From Pseudopedobacter sp044361595 (GTDB taxonomy: Bacteria; Bacteroidota; Bacteroidia; Sphingobacteriales; Sphingobacteriaceae): a stretch of DNA of 64,000 bases. A program made the translations under genes and the position numbers. Below the pieces are notes generated by a model. The model was not told where the DNA came from. It saw nothing but the letters and a program-made list of their open reading frames with translations, and made no database searches. Location of the stretch: the NCBI GenBank assembly GCA_044361595.1, contig JBIKIN010000016.1, positions 26,213 through 90,212 on the forward strand, in the 5' to 3' direction. Of this stretch, positions 18,921 to 28,269 are shown piece by piece (the first letter of the stretch is position 1; every line of letters starts with the position of its first letter).

Positions 18921-18950
18921 TATCAAATTTGATCATCTCTTAATTTGATA
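18921..18950 (-). other. Intra-operon stem-loop between beta-helix and sulfatase genes
   Basis: A 9-bp perfect inverted repeat (TATCAAATT and its complement, loop of 12) lies in the 86-base gap between two PUL genes. It lacks a following T-run on the minus strand, so it is not a standard terminator. It may stabilise or process the operon mRNA. This is inference only. Confidence 0.35.
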
Positions 18951-18956
18951 GATTAT

Positions 18957-20567
18957 TTAATTTTTACCATTTAGGTATTTGATTTTTACATCTTTGAACA
19001 TGTAAAGATTGTTGCTGACTTTTAACTCTTTACCACTAGTTGTAGTCACGTTCTTTAAAATAACTTCCTTTGTTATCTCGTAAGGAAATTTTTCTACATA
19101 AGAATCATTAATCATTTTTGTATTAAAATTATCAAAAACTGACCCTCCTTTATGGTCATTTGGATACTTAGAATCATCAATGCGAAGGTTATCGATAGTG
19201 ATTTTTTCAGGCATGTAACAGGTGTAGCCAAAGTTGTGTAAACCAGTATAAGATCCACCAATTAAATTAAAGCTAGCTAACTTCCCATTTGCTGGAATAA
19301 AATTACAATTTCGAATAATGAATTCTCCTTGCCAAGTACTCCCATAATCAGATCTAAGATTAATTAGATTTTTTGAATATATAGTAGAATTCTCTACCAA
19401 AAAAGTTCCGCTGCCAATTGCATTTATACCTTGATGCCCTAAAGTTGAGTTGCGAATAGTTGCATTGGCAACTCCCATATGAGCATCAAATCTAGAAAAT
19501 GTACAGCTATCATAAAGTAGATTTTTGCAATAATTAGACACCAAGATACCCCAGTATTTACTATCATTAATATCATTTGTTTGTTTACAATTTATAAATG
19601 ACACGTTTAATGCTCTGCTTATAGAAATGTCATAAGTACCCTTAGAAACAGTTACACCAGCCGAGCCAATAATTTGGTAAACCTTGTGCCCAGTAAGTAC
19701 AGTATTTCTTACCGTTATATAGGCACAATCACCAATATTAATAAAACCACCATAAGGCGCTCCTTGTCCTCCCTCGCCTGTTATGCGATGTTCTATACCG
19801 TTTAATTCCACATTAGACCTTCTAACTGCAATGCCTCTGGCGTAGTATTTTTCTTCTGATTTTGCATTATTTGCTATCGTTAAAAATTGCCCCCCGGTTA
19901 CAGATAGCTTTACCGTGTCAATTGGCAATGCGTTGATATCTGTAATTTGTTCAAAATCCCAAATAATGGGGGAATTTTTGTCCAAATAGCCTTTTTTGTC
20001 AGCAATAAAAATATCTGTTTGAGGCTTTCCATTATTTTGATTTCCTCCAAATCTAATGTATTGATAAACGTTGGAGTTAATTGCAGTAATTATGCAGGTG
20101 CTTGGCAGGGTAATATCAATTTTCTCCTGATTTCTTTTAAGATTGAAAATTCCTTTAAGTTTAAATGATTTTAGACTAGAACTGATCATAAATACGCTTA
20201 AACTCGCGTTTTGCGAACTAACATTGGTATCATCAATAATAAATTTTGCTGTTCCAAAATCGGTATCGGTTTGGATAATGGCTGTAGGTCCTTCGGCCCC
20301 GATATAATAAGTAGCACCATCATTAGCTTTTACCTTTAACTTATTTTGATTAGCAAATGTGTGGGTTGCAGCTATGGCGTAAATATCATTAGTTTTCCCG
20401 TCTCCTTTTGCCCCTAAATCATTATAAGTTACATATCCTTTGGCTTTAAATTTAAGTACCTCTTCTTGAGTAAATGAAATTTTAGTTTGTCCTGATGAGA
20501 TATTGTAAACTCCAGAAAATAAGAGCGTAAATAGAATGATGATGTTGATGTTAGTCTTTCTTTTCAT
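18957..20567 (-). CDS. Secreted right-handed beta-helix protein, pectate-lyase-superfamily-like, unassigned
   Basis: The 536-residue protein has a signal peptide ending near ISSGQ. The N-cap is typical of pectate-lyase-superfamily proteins (YNDLGAKGDGKTNDIYAIAA, residues about 45-65). Repeated short beta-helix coils follow, recognisable from phrases such as GHKVYQIIGSAGV, SFINCKQTNDIND, LLYDSCTFSRF, ATIRNSTLGHQGI and FLVENSTIYSKN. Proteins of this shape are polysaccharide lyases, hydrolases or epimerases. I cannot assign a CAZy family, and the sequence lacks the NARH and W-x-x-G-x-LF motifs shared by the other two beta-helix proteins here. It lies in the sulfatase/esterase operon, so a role on an acidic polysaccharide is likely. 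Confidence 0.75.
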   Translation of the reverse strand: MKRKTNINIIILFTLLFSGVYNISSGQTKISFTQEEVLKFKAKGYVTYNDLGAKGDGKTNDIYAIAATHTFANQNKLKVKANDGATYYIGAEGPTAIIQTDTDFGTAKFIIDDTNVSSQNASLSVFMISSSLKSFKLKGIFNLKRNQEKIDITLPSTCIITAINSNVYQYIRFGGNQNNGKPQTDIFIADKKGYLDKNSPIIWDFEQITDINALPIDTVKLSVTGGQFLTIANNAKSEEKYYARGIAVRRSNVELNGIEHRITGEGGQGAPYGGFINIGDCAYITVRNTVLTGHKVYQIIGSAGVTVSKGTYDISISRALNVSFINCKQTNDINDSKYWGILVSNYCKNLLYDSCTFSRFDAHMGVANATIRNSTLGHQGINAIGSGTFLVENSTIYSKNLINLRSDYGSTWQGEFIIRNCNFIPANGKLASFNLIGGSYTGLHNFGYTCYMPEKITIDNLRIDDSKYPNDHKGGSVFDNFNTKMINDSYVEKFPYEITKEVILKNVTTTSGKELKVSNNLYMFKDVKIKYLNGKN

Positions 20568-20592
20568 TTTTAATGATAACTAATAGCTAATA

Positions 20593-22311
20593 TTACTTAC
20601 TCTTTCTTTCTTTTAATTGTTGAAAGTACAATGATTTAGGCATAATATTCTCTCCATCAGAAAATATATAACCATCACCAACTGATGGGGGACCCGTGTA
20701 TTTAAAATTTTGATTAGATACCACATTTAACTTATTTAATCTATTTTGGATGGATTGATCAGAACTCCATTGGTCTTTAAGTTTAATAGTTCCGAAAGAA
20801 AAGTTTTGGCCTGTAGGAGGTTTCATGATGACAGCTAAAGGGGTAATACAGTTCCATAATACCATTTGGGCGCCAGACCAACCATGTCCTGAACCCCAAC
20901 TTCCTCTGTTTGATAAACTAAATGCTGCATCTGGACCAGAAACTGAACAATTTTCAAAAAGCGTTCCTGTAGCCCATCTTTGGTGTGGTTCTGAGAAATT
21001 ATGACAAAGCTCGGCCTTATTATCTAAAAATGCATTTGGACCTGCAACTACAGCACCCATTATAAAATCATGACGGGCGTTGCTTGAGTAACAATTATAA
21101 ACCAAACATTGCTGCCCATTAATTAAGTATGCATATCTTCTGCCGCCAAAAATTAAACTTACCGGTTCTAAAAAGCTAGAATTTTGTATAGTGATAAATC
21201 TACTTTTTACACCGCAAACAAAGCCAAAAGAAAATACTTTTGATTCTACATTATCTACCCAGCTATTTTCTGCATTTACGAATTCTACGCAAGTCCATCC
21301 ATGTTGTTCATCTGCAAAATAACTGGTGTTTCCTTTACTTTTATCTGTAACACTATTATTAAATAGAGAAGTTGCAGATAAATTAGCAATCCCAACTTCG
21401 GTTAATCTTTTAAAATACTTGTATTTATAAACTATTGCACCACCAAATTCTTTCTGTAGGGCATTGGTAATAGGAATATTTAAAGTAATGGTTTTTCCTT
21501 TAATAGCGGTAATGGTTCGCTCAAATTTTAAGTTCTTACTGCCCGGCATCCACTGCTCTGTTGCATCATATTTTTTCTTATCTTCACTTATTTTACCAGC
21601 TGTTTCATATCTATCAAAGTAAGCTTTGCTTAATTCTGCAACCGGAAGCCAAATTGATTCAATTTTATCCATTCCAATAAAAGAAATCCATTCTGCTGTA
21701 CTAGGTCTTTCAACAATAATAGCATCCCCAACTTTAAAAGGAGATACATCATCTAATAATAATTTTTTTGTTCCTGATGGGACATAATCAGCAATTACCT
21801 GCCTTTTAGATTGATTATCAACATTAGCATTTTCTGGTTCCCCAACTTCTATTAACGTGTACTGCTTTGGAGTAGTGGCAATTAAAATAGTTTCTTTAGC
21901 CTTAGATTTTTCACCCATTAAAGTGATACCTGAATAATTAATTTTAAGTGTTTTTGCTATTTTGTATTCACCAGCGGTTAACAAAATTGCTCCCCTCAAT
22001 CCATCTTTATTTAATGGGAGTTGCCCTACGCTATCCAGAGCATTTTGTATCAATAAAGTATTATCTCCATCTAATGGTTTCAATATTTTAACCACTTTAG
22101 GAATATCGATATTTACTCCTCCCCCTTTGTAACCACAAAAAGAAAAATCTGGAATGATGTCTCCCTGAGGCGTATAGGGAGAATAAATAATTCTTTTAGT
22201 TACTTTATCTACCGTAATTAAAGACTTTTCATTTTGTGAGAAAACAATTGAACTATTAAGAATTAACCCTAGGAAAAATAAAGTCCAAATAAATGATTTG
22301 ATTTCGTTCAT
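20593..22311 (-). CDS. Secreted beta-helix enzyme, paralogue of the 1243-residue PUL protein; unassigned lyase/hydrolase
   Basis: The 572-residue protein has a signal peptide ending near SSIVFSQ, then an N-terminal cap with the FSFCGYKGGG motif and an N-x-I-x-x-A-L repeat start. A long right-handed beta-helix follows. It shares blocks with residues 20-540 of the protein at 40666-44397, in the same order and at similar spacing: FS-x-x-GY near residue 50, NAENSW near 345, NARHDF near 410 and EPHQRWATGTLFEN near 444. The conserved His, Arg and Trp make this a plausible active-site region. I do not recognise a named CAZy family. It lies between a second beta-helix gene (25 bases away) and an esterase gene (25 bases away), in the operon preceded by the 23298 operator. 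Confidence 0.75.
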   Translation of the reverse strand: MNEIKSFIWTLFFLGLILNSSIVFSQNEKSLITVDKVTKRIIYSPYTPQGDIIPDFSFCGYKGGGVNIDIPKVVKILKPLDGDNTLLIQNALDSVGQLPLNKDGLRGAILLTAGEYKIAKTLKINYSGITLMGEKSKAKETILIATTPKQYTLIEVGEPENANVDNQSKRQVIADYVPSGTKKLLLDDVSPFKVGDAIIVERPSTAEWISFIGMDKIESIWLPVAELSKAYFDRYETAGKISEDKKKYDATEQWMPGSKNLKFERTITAIKGKTITLNIPITNALQKEFGGAIVYKYKYFKRLTEVGIANLSATSLFNNSVTDKSKGNTSYFADEQHGWTCVEFVNAENSWVDNVESKVFSFGFVCGVKSRFITIQNSSFLEPVSLIFGGRRYAYLINGQQCLVYNCYSSNARHDFIMGAVVAGPNAFLDNKAELCHNFSEPHQRWATGTLFENCSVSGPDAAFSLSNRGSWGSGHGWSGAQMVLWNCITPLAVIMKPPTGQNFSFGTIKLKDQWSSDQSIQNRLNKLNVVSNQNFKYTGPPSVGDGYIFSDGENIMPKSLYFQQLKERKSK

Positions 22312-22336
22312 GTTTTTTTGAAACTATTAGGTGCAA

Positions 22337-23251
22337 TTAGAGGTTGGAATGTAAAAAAGAAACAATTTCAGGAATCTTTGTGTCCTCAACGTATTTATAT
22401 TGTACATGTCCCTTGTCTATCATAATATTCAAAACAGAGTTTTTAGAGCCTATTTCTTTCATCCTATTATCTAAAGCATAAGCAAATTGAACATTTATCA
22501 ATTCATCTTTATCTCCATGATAAATTAAAACTGGTAATTTATTATTTGTAATTGATTTTGTACTTTCTAGACCACCCCATAAATCTACAACAGCTTTAAC
22601 AGCAAGCACTTTTTGCTTCGAAACATATGCAACATAGAGAGCTGTCATGGCACCGGCAGATCCTCCTCCAATAGCAAACTGATTAGTATTGAAGTGGTAT
22701 TTTGCAGCATTATCTTTAACCCATTTCATAGCTTCAAGGGCGTCTTCTGATGCTTTTGCTACAGCTTCATTTAATACTGGATGAAAAGAATCATTTTGTG
22801 GTAATCCATTAGCCATATTATTTGAACAATAAGAACCTTTAACGCCCTTGTATTTTAAATATAAGGTGTAATTAATAGAAACTACTGCGAAACCCTGTGC
22901 TGCAATTTTACTACAAAGGCTAGTCATACTTCCTTTATCTCCGCCTGTAAATCCTCCGCCATGAATAAACAAAAACACCGGAACTAACTCTGTTTTATTC
23001 GCTTTTTTAGGCAAAAATAAATCTAGAATTCTATCTGATGTTGAATCTGTGGCGAGATTAGGAATAGAACCGTATCTAATATTTTTAGTGATAGCTACAC
23101 CGTTGTAAGTAGATAGTACCTCTTTAGGAGCTAAATACTTTTTACCAGGTACCTCTTGAGCACTCAATTTAGAACACAAAGCTACTGTTAAGAAAAAGAG
23201 AGTACAGAACGTTAAAGGCTTTCGATTCAATGTGATTAAAATTAGGTTCAT
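22337..23251 (-). CDS. Alpha/beta hydrolase, BD-FAE-like, secreted
   Basis: The 304-residue protein has a signal peptide ending near SKLSAQ and an alpha/beta-hydrolase fold with an intact esterase signature. The oxyanion motif is HGGGFTGGDKG (97-107), the nucleophile elbow is GGGSAG with Ser198, and probable Asp249 (HGDKDEL) and His282 (KGHVQY) complete the triad. BD-FAE-like enzymes cleave feruloyl or acetyl esters from polysaccharides. It is the first gene of the five-gene minus-strand operon running to 16497. A PUL operator lies 46 bases upstream of its start. The substrate is inferred to be an acylated polysaccharide. Confidence 0.85.
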   Translation of the reverse strand: MNLILITLNRKPLTFCTLFFLTVALCSKLSAQEVPGKKYLAPKEVLSTYNGVAITKNIRYGSIPNLATDSTSDRILDLFLPKKANKTELVPVFLFIHGGGFTGGDKGSMTSLCSKIAAQGFAVVSINYTLYLKYKGVKGSYCSNNMANGLPQNDSFHPVLNEAVAKASEDALEAMKWVKDNAAKYHFNTNQFAIGGGSAGAMTALYVAYVSKQKVLAVKAVVDLWGGLESTKSITNNKLPVLIYHGDKDELINVQFAYALDNRMKEIGSKNSVLNIMIDKGHVQYKYVEDTKIPEIVSFLHSNL

Positions 23252-23297
23252 TATTATTGGATGCTATAAAAGTAATTAATTAAGCAAAATCATAAAG

Positions 23298-23331
23298 AGT
23301 CATTTGTATCCAATTTAGAGGGCTAATGAGT
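23298..23331 (-). promoter_or_regulatory. PUL operator, copy B (one intact and one degenerate half-site)
   Basis: On the plus strand this reads AGTCATTTGTAT, then CCAATTTAGA, then a degenerate half-site GGGCTAATGAGT, in the same 12-10-12 layout as the other copies. The left half and the spacer match the consensus almost exactly, while the right half matches about half of its bases. It lies 46 bases upstream of the esterase gene that opens the five-gene operon to 16497. Confidence 0.65.
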
Positions 23332-23411
23332 TCATTTTATCAAATTAACCAATACTTCAATGAAATAGGTTTTAAATAGGCTTTAATAATTTTAATCCTA
23401 AAAGTTAAAAC

Positions 23412-23451
23412 AAAAAAAATGGACAACGAAACAATTAAGTCTGTTGTCCAT
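23412..23451 (-). terminator. Intrinsic terminator after the DNRLRE protein gene
   Basis: On the minus strand a perfect 9-bp stem (ATGGACAAC with its complement, loop of 15) is followed directly by a run of T. It lies 66 bases beyond the end of the gene at 23518-24099 and separates it from the next operon. Confidence 0.8.
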
Positions 23452-23517
23452 TAGCATAAACCAATTATTAATATTGAAAAAATTCTTTTTAAATAATTTA
23501 ATGGCACTAATTGTAAG

Positions 23518-24099
23518 TTAGTTACTTGTGATTACTAATTCTGGTTTGCCAGAAGCAAATTCCTTACTTCCAAAACCTAACTGTATATTAGCCTTCGCGT
23601 CGTCCTGAAATATTAGGCTCACCATTCCATCTCCAGCTGCTTCATTTTTAACATAATCAGTAACATCCCATTCGTGGTAAGTTCTACCAGTAATAGCAAC
23701 AGTTCCAAGATTAGCTCCTGCTACTGGGGCATTGTTCCAAGTAATTGCTGATTCCGTCCAAGAATCTGTTGTTTTGTAGGCAGTTATCGAAAGTGCCGTA
23801 CCAAATTTAACATTGAGTCTTACTACTGCTTTTTGTATCCCTTTTAGCCCTTTTACATCAAATTTAAGGAAAGTCTTTCTTGATCCACTTATATTAGGAT
23901 TATTCCTTATAATTAAATTTTGTTCACTACCATAGTTTGTTTCCCCATTTGTTCCTCCCATAATGTAGGTATCATCGGTAGGATTAACTGTTATTGTTTT
24001 ATCTGCTGTTGCTGTGAAATGAGCATCAGATACTGGAGATAGGTTAAAACCCATAACTGAAATCAGCATTAGAGGGCTCAAAATTGTTGCAATTTTCAT
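23518..24099 (-). CDS. Free-standing DNRLRE (CBM96-like) domain protein
   Basis: The 193-residue protein consists of an N-terminal signal segment and a single DNRLRE domain (about residues 35-193), with the motifs DDTYIMGGTNGETNYGS, KTFLKFDVKG, TDSWTESAITWNNAP and GDGMVSLIFQDD. The domain is closely similar to the two copies inside the 1243-residue protein at 40666-44397. DNRLRE domains, including those of family CBM96, occur on secreted enzymes and bind polysaccharide. Here the module stands alone, with its own upstream operator and its own terminator. I infer a secreted or periplasmic glycan-binding protein. No lipobox is seen, so its location is uncertain. Confidence 0.8.
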   Translation of the reverse strand: MKIATILSPLMLISVMGFNLSPVSDAHFTATADKTITVNPTDDTYIMGGTNGETNYGSEQNLIIRNNPNISGSRKTFLKFDVKGLKGIQKAVVRLNVKFGTALSITAYKTTDSWTESAITWNNAPVAGANLGTVAITGRTYHEWDVTDYVKNEAAGDGMVSLIFQDDAKANIQLGFGSKEFASGKPELVITSN

Positions 24100-24198
24100 A
24101 TTCGTTATTTTTAAAGTTTGTGAATAAATGATACCCCAAAAGAAGTATTTGGCTTAATTAGTTATTTCAAAAGTAATCCATTAGTCAAGCTTCAAACA

Positions 24199-24232
24199 AG
24201 CCATTTGTATCCTATTTAAAGGTCAATTGTAT
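24199..24232 (-). promoter_or_regulatory. PUL operator, copy C
   Basis: The plus strand reads AGCCATTTGTAT, spacer CCTATTTAAA, then GGTCAATTGTAT, with a period of exactly 22 bp. Each half differs from the consensus GGTCATTTGTAT at one or two positions. It lies 99 bases upstream of the free-standing DNRLRE gene. Confidence 0.75.
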
Positions 24233-24253
24233 TGTTTATTGCTTAAAATCATA

Positions 24254-26488
24254 CTATTGATTTGAACTGTACAATAAATCCTTTTTCAATTGAATATTTG
24301 CTGAAGAGTTTCCAATCAAGATTTGATGTGATCCTTCTTGTATCTCCCACTTATGCTTCTCGTTACTCCAATAGGCTAATAAATCTTGTTTGGAAATATT
24401 AAAGTTTATTTTTCGCTGCTCACCTGGCTTAAGAAATACCTTCTCAAATGCTTTCAGCTCCTTTATTGGTCTTTGGATCTTAGTATTCAAATCAGAAACG
24501 TACAATTGTACTACCTCTGCTCCGTACATTTTACCAGTATTTTTAACCGTTACAGCAATCTGAATGCTATCCCTTTCTTTTATTTTATCAGATGAAAATG
24601 TCAAATCACTCATGTTAAATTGCGTATAAGACAATCCGTAACCAAATGGAAACTGTATAGGCTTATTATACTTCTCGTACCATCTGTATCCTACAAAAAC
24701 TCCCTCTGAATAAGGCATATGAACCAATTGGTTAGGCTGTACAAATTTTGAAATTTCTGATGTTGCCTTGGGATTAGTTGCTTTCCAATACTCTTTATAA
24801 TAGCTATTAGCACCCTTCCAATAAGGTTTACCACCTAAAAAATTAAAATCAGGGTCTGGGCTATCTTGAAAAGATTTTTCTAAAGTAAAAGGTAATTTAC
24901 CCGATGGACTTACTTTACCACTAATAATATTAGACAATGCTGTGCCTCTTTCTTGGCCTAGCATAAAAGTCCATAATATTCCTTTTACATCATTTAACCA
25001 AGGTAATTCTAAACCGTTAGCAGAGCTAATTAAAACAATCACATTTGGGTTTAATTTGCAAAGGTTTTTTATGGCGTTATGGGCGGAATCTGGACCAGTA
25101 AAAGGAATATCATATCCTTCTCCAGCATCTTTACTTAATCTAAAAATAACTGCATCAGCATTTTTAATTTGCTCGTCTGTTGGTTTTTCAGTTACGATTA
25201 ATTGCTTGCCATAGACTTGTTTTAATGCTGTAGAAAAATCTATATGATCAAACCCTGCTACATAACCAGCACCTTCACCAGTGAAAATCTCTGGTTTACC
25301 TGTCAATAAAATTTTCTTATTTCTAGCAATAGGTAAAATTTGGTTTTCGTTTTTTAATAAGCAAATAGCTTCTTCAGCCGTTTTTTGTGCGATGATTTTG
25401 TGCTCTGCTATCTTACCTAGCATACCTTTATCTACCGGGTTTCTATCGTAAATTCCCGCTGCAAAGAAGGTAGATAGGTTAGCAAAAATCATCTCATCTA
25501 ACTCCTTTTCTATTTTTGGTTTTTGATTAGGATGTAAAATCAAATAGGTTTTGATGTAATCTGCAAACGTATTATTCTCAGGCATCATTAAAGAAAGGCC
25601 TGATGTTGTCGCTAGATATTGTAGACTAGGGAAATAATTGGTGTTTTGCCAATCGGTCATGGCAATTCCTTTAAAACCATACTCGTCTCTTAAAATGTCT
25701 TGTATTAAAGGTTTATGCATAGAGTTTGGGATGCTATTTACTAGATTATTCCCACTCATGATGGCTTTTAAATCTGCTTCCTGAATTAAAGCTTTCCAAG
25801 GTGGAAGATAAAATTCTCTCAATGTTCTTTCATCAACATCACTACTAACAATGTGCCTTATAAATTCTACATCGTTACAGATAAAGTGCTTCGCGGTAGC
25901 AATAACTCCTCCGCTTTGCAAGCCTTTTACATAAGGAACAGCAATTTTTGTGGTTAAAAGAGGATCTTCGCCCAAGTATTCGTAATTTCTTCCGCCCTCT
26001 GATAATCGTTGCATATTAATTCCCGGACCTAAAAGTATATCTACACCATGTTGCTTACACTCCTCTCCTATGGCTGTTCCGAATCTTCCGGCTAATGCCG
26101 GATTGAAAGTAGCTGCTAAAGCTTGCATACTAGGGAACGAGGTACTCACTTCTTTCTCAGAAGCGATAGATTCTAGCCTTATGCCTTGCGAAGCATCGGC
26201 CATGATAACCGGTCTAATTCCTAAATTTTTAATGCCCGGAAAACAAAATCCAAGATATCCTCCTGTAAAACTCATTTTTTGTTCGAAAGAAAGGAAGCTT
26301 ATTAAATTACGAGCTCTTTCTGCTGGCTTCAGTTTTGGATTCTGATAAACTGCTCCTTTAGGAAAACCATTAAACTGGCTTAAAGGTTGTAATTCTTGAG
26401 GGTTAATACGTTGTGCAAACAATGTAACGGGTAAAATGAAAAGGATTACTCCGCTTAATAGCACTAATTTTCTGTGTAAATTTCTCAT
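24254..26488 (-). CDS. Glycoside hydrolase family 3 (beta-glycosidase)
   Basis: The 744-residue protein has a signal peptide ending near VTLFAQ. The GH3 N-terminal barrel carries the nucleophile motif IAMTDWQ with Asp near residue 279. The C-terminal sandwich domain follows, and the terminal fibronectin-III-like domain contains GAEVVQLYVSD and RPIKELKAFEKVFLKPGE. GH3 enzymes release beta-linked terminal sugars (glucose, xylose, GlcNAc and others). The length and domain set are complete. It follows the sulfatase at 26518 by 29 bases and should share its promoter and operator at 28073. I infer a periplasmic exo-glycosidase in the PUL. The linkage is not predictable. Confidence 0.92.
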   Translation of the reverse strand: MRNLHRKLVLLSGVILFILPVTLFAQRINPQELQPLSQFNGFPKGAVYQNPKLKPAERARNLISFLSFEQKMSFTGGYLGFCFPGIKNLGIRPVIMADASQGIRLESIASEKEVSTSFPSMQALAATFNPALAGRFGTAIGEECKQHGVDILLGPGINMQRLSEGGRNYEYLGEDPLLTTKIAVPYVKGLQSGGVIATAKHFICNDVEFIRHIVSSDVDERTLREFYLPPWKALIQEADLKAIMSGNNLVNSIPNSMHKPLIQDILRDEYGFKGIAMTDWQNTNYFPSLQYLATTSGLSLMMPENNTFADYIKTYLILHPNQKPKIEKELDEMIFANLSTFFAAGIYDRNPVDKGMLGKIAEHKIIAQKTAEEAICLLKNENQILPIARNKKILLTGKPEIFTGEGAGYVAGFDHIDFSTALKQVYGKQLIVTEKPTDEQIKNADAVIFRLSKDAGEGYDIPFTGPDSAHNAIKNLCKLNPNVIVLISSANGLELPWLNDVKGILWTFMLGQERGTALSNIISGKVSPSGKLPFTLEKSFQDSPDPDFNFLGGKPYWKGANSYYKEYWKATNPKATSEISKFVQPNQLVHMPYSEGVFVGYRWYEKYNKPIQFPFGYGLSYTQFNMSDLTFSSDKIKERDSIQIAVTVKNTGKMYGAEVVQLYVSDLNTKIQRPIKELKAFEKVFLKPGEQRKINFNISKQDLLAYWSNEKHKWEIQEGSHQILIGNSSANIQLKKDLLYSSNQ

Positions 26489-26517
26489 TAAAATTTAGGT
26501 TTTGTTAGTTGAAATCA

Positions 26518-27960
26518 CTAATTATTTAACGTACCAGCCGGACGACGATTCTTTCCTATTATTCCTTTCAAATCATCTCCCAAATCTTCTCTAGCTTTAT
26601 CCGCTAATTTTTGAAGCTCAACCACAATCTCGGGGTAAGATTCTTGAAGGTCATATCGTTCTCCTGGATCTTGCCTAAGGTCATATAGTGCCATTGGGAA
26701 GTTAACCTTAGTTGTTTTTCCAGGTACTCCGTCTTTACCTAGCAAATCCTTTTCGTAAGTGAAGAAATCATGCGGGAGCATTAGCTTCCAATCATCACGT
26801 CTTACCGCCTTTAACGAGTTATCATCAAAATAATAATAAAAATTACTCCTCGGACTTGGCTTAGCTATTCCTTTGAGTAAATCTGTAATATCTACACCAT
26901 CAATTTTATTTACTGGCATTTGTAAACCACAAATTGCAACTAACGTAGGAAGAAGATCAATAGAAGAAGCCAACTTATTATTCACTACTCCTTCAGGAAT
27001 ATTCCCATTCCACTTCATCACACATGGAACTCGCTGTCCTCCCTCAAACACTGTAGTTTTCCCTTCTCGTAATCCACCGCTAGAGCCTCCCCAATTCCCA
27101 AATTTACGCCAGGGGCCATTGTCGCTTGTCAAAATAATCAAGGTATTATCTTCTAACCCCTGCTCTTTAATCGTTTTCAATATCTCTCCTACAGACCAAT
27201 CTAGTTCCATCATTACATCACCATAAACACCTGCCCCGCTTTTACCCTTAAATTTTTCAGAAGCGGCAATGGGTACGTGTGGCATAGAATGAGGCATGTA
27301 AAGGAAAAATGGCTTCTTTTTATTTGATTTGATAAACTGAAGGGCATGCTTTGTGTATAATCCCGTTAAATGAGATTGATCCTCCATTGAATTGACTATA
27401 CTAACTTTACTATTGCCTTCCATTAAAGGCAAGGGAACAAACTTGTTCTGAGAATTAGGTCCTAGTTGCTTACCTGCGGGACCAAAAGGCCACATATCAT
27501 TAGAATAAGGCAAGCCAAAAAACACGTCAAACCCTTGTTGAAGAGGCAAAAATGGAGTTTGATCTCCCAAATGCCATTTGCCAAAAATTGCAGTAGCATA
27601 GCCTTTTTGTTTAAATAATTCAGACATTAAGGTTTCTGAAGGATTAATTCCTTTTTTACTATCAGGAAATAAGGCCCCGGCCAAACCTACTCTGTTAGGA
27701 TAACAACCGGTTAATAGTCCAGCTCTTGAAGCTGTACACACAGCTTGCGGCGCTAAATAATTTGTAAAGCGCATCCCCTCTTTGGCCATTTTATCAATAT
27801 TAGGCGTTTGATATGCAGTAGCTCCGAAGGATCCTAAATCACCATAGCCCATATCATCCATATAGATTAAAACTACATTTGGAACTTTTCGCTGTGCATA
27901 AATAGTTGTTTGATTAATAGCTATTGAAAACAATAGACATAAAATTATTTTAATTCTCAT
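26518..27960 (-). CDS. Cys-type arylsulfatase-family sulfatase
   Basis: The 480-residue protein has a signal peptide ending near TIYAQ and the S1 sulfatase fold. It has a metal-site start of YMDDMGYGD near residue 33, the formylglycine motif CTASR with Cys75, the HSMPHVPI block and the TSDNGPW block near 270. It resembles arylsulfatase A/N-acetylgalactosamine-6-sulfatase-like enzymes and differs clearly from the iduronate-2-sulfatase-like enzyme at 17374. It cleaves a sulfate ester in the periplasm after formylglycine maturation. It opens a two-gene transcript with GH3, and an intact PUL operator lies 112 bases upstream. Confidence 0.9.
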   Translation of the reverse strand: MRIKIILCLLFSIAINQTTIYAQRKVPNVVLIYMDDMGYGDLGSFGATAYQTPNIDKMAKEGMRFTNYLAPQAVCTASRAGLLTGCYPNRVGLAGALFPDSKKGINPSETLMSELFKQKGYATAIFGKWHLGDQTPFLPLQQGFDVFFGLPYSNDMWPFGPAGKQLGPNSQNKFVPLPLMEGNSKVSIVNSMEDQSHLTGLYTKHALQFIKSNKKKPFFLYMPHSMPHVPIAASEKFKGKSGAGVYGDVMMELDWSVGEILKTIKEQGLEDNTLIILTSDNGPWRKFGNWGGSSGGLREGKTTVFEGGQRVPCVMKWNGNIPEGVVNNKLASSIDLLPTLVAICGLQMPVNKIDGVDITDLLKGIAKPSPRSNFYYYFDDNSLKAVRRDDWKLMLPHDFFTYEKDLLGKDGVPGKTTKVNFPMALYDLRQDPGERYDLQESYPEIVVELQKLADKAREDLGDDLKGIIGKNRRPAGTLNN

Positions 27961-28072
27961 ATTCGTTATTTTTTATAGCTAATGATTGATAAAAGCCATT
28001 AATTAGTTTTAAATTAAATTTGGTTATATAATTGGATAATGTAAAATTAACCGTTTAAAAAGTCCCAAATTG

Positions 28073-28106
28073 GGTCATTTGTATCCAATTTAGAGGTCAT
28101 TTGTAT
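28073..28106 (-). promoter_or_regulatory. PUL operator, copy A (best match)
   Basis: The plus strand reads GGTCATTTGTAT, CCAATTTAGA, GGTCATTTGTAT: two identical 12-base half-sites 22 bp apart, about two helical turns. It lies 112 bases upstream of the sulfatase-GH3 transcript. Read toward the gene, each half-site is ATACAAATGACC. I propose it binds the AraC-type domain of the hybrid regulator at 35803-39930, because such domains recognise direct repeats spaced this way. Confidence 0.8.
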
Positions 28107-28174
28107 GCTCCAAAGCTTAATCAACTTCTAAAGAATTGCTATTCAAATCAATTAAATCATAATTGGTAAATCGT

Positions 28175-28222
28175 AAAAAAAACGCAATTCTAATCTTAAT
28201 TATGAGATTGAAGAACTGCGTT
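28175..28222 (-). terminator. Intrinsic terminator after the DUF5017 gene
   Basis: On the minus strand a long interrupted stem (AACGCA paired with TGCGTT, and AATCT with AGATT, plus internal pairs) is followed by eight T. It lies 48 bases past the end of the DUF5017 gene and ends the GH88-susC-susD operon before the sulfatase promoter. Confidence 0.8.
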
Positions 28223-28269
28223 AAGTAAGACTATTGAAATTAAACGGTTATTAATAGATTTAAAACTAT

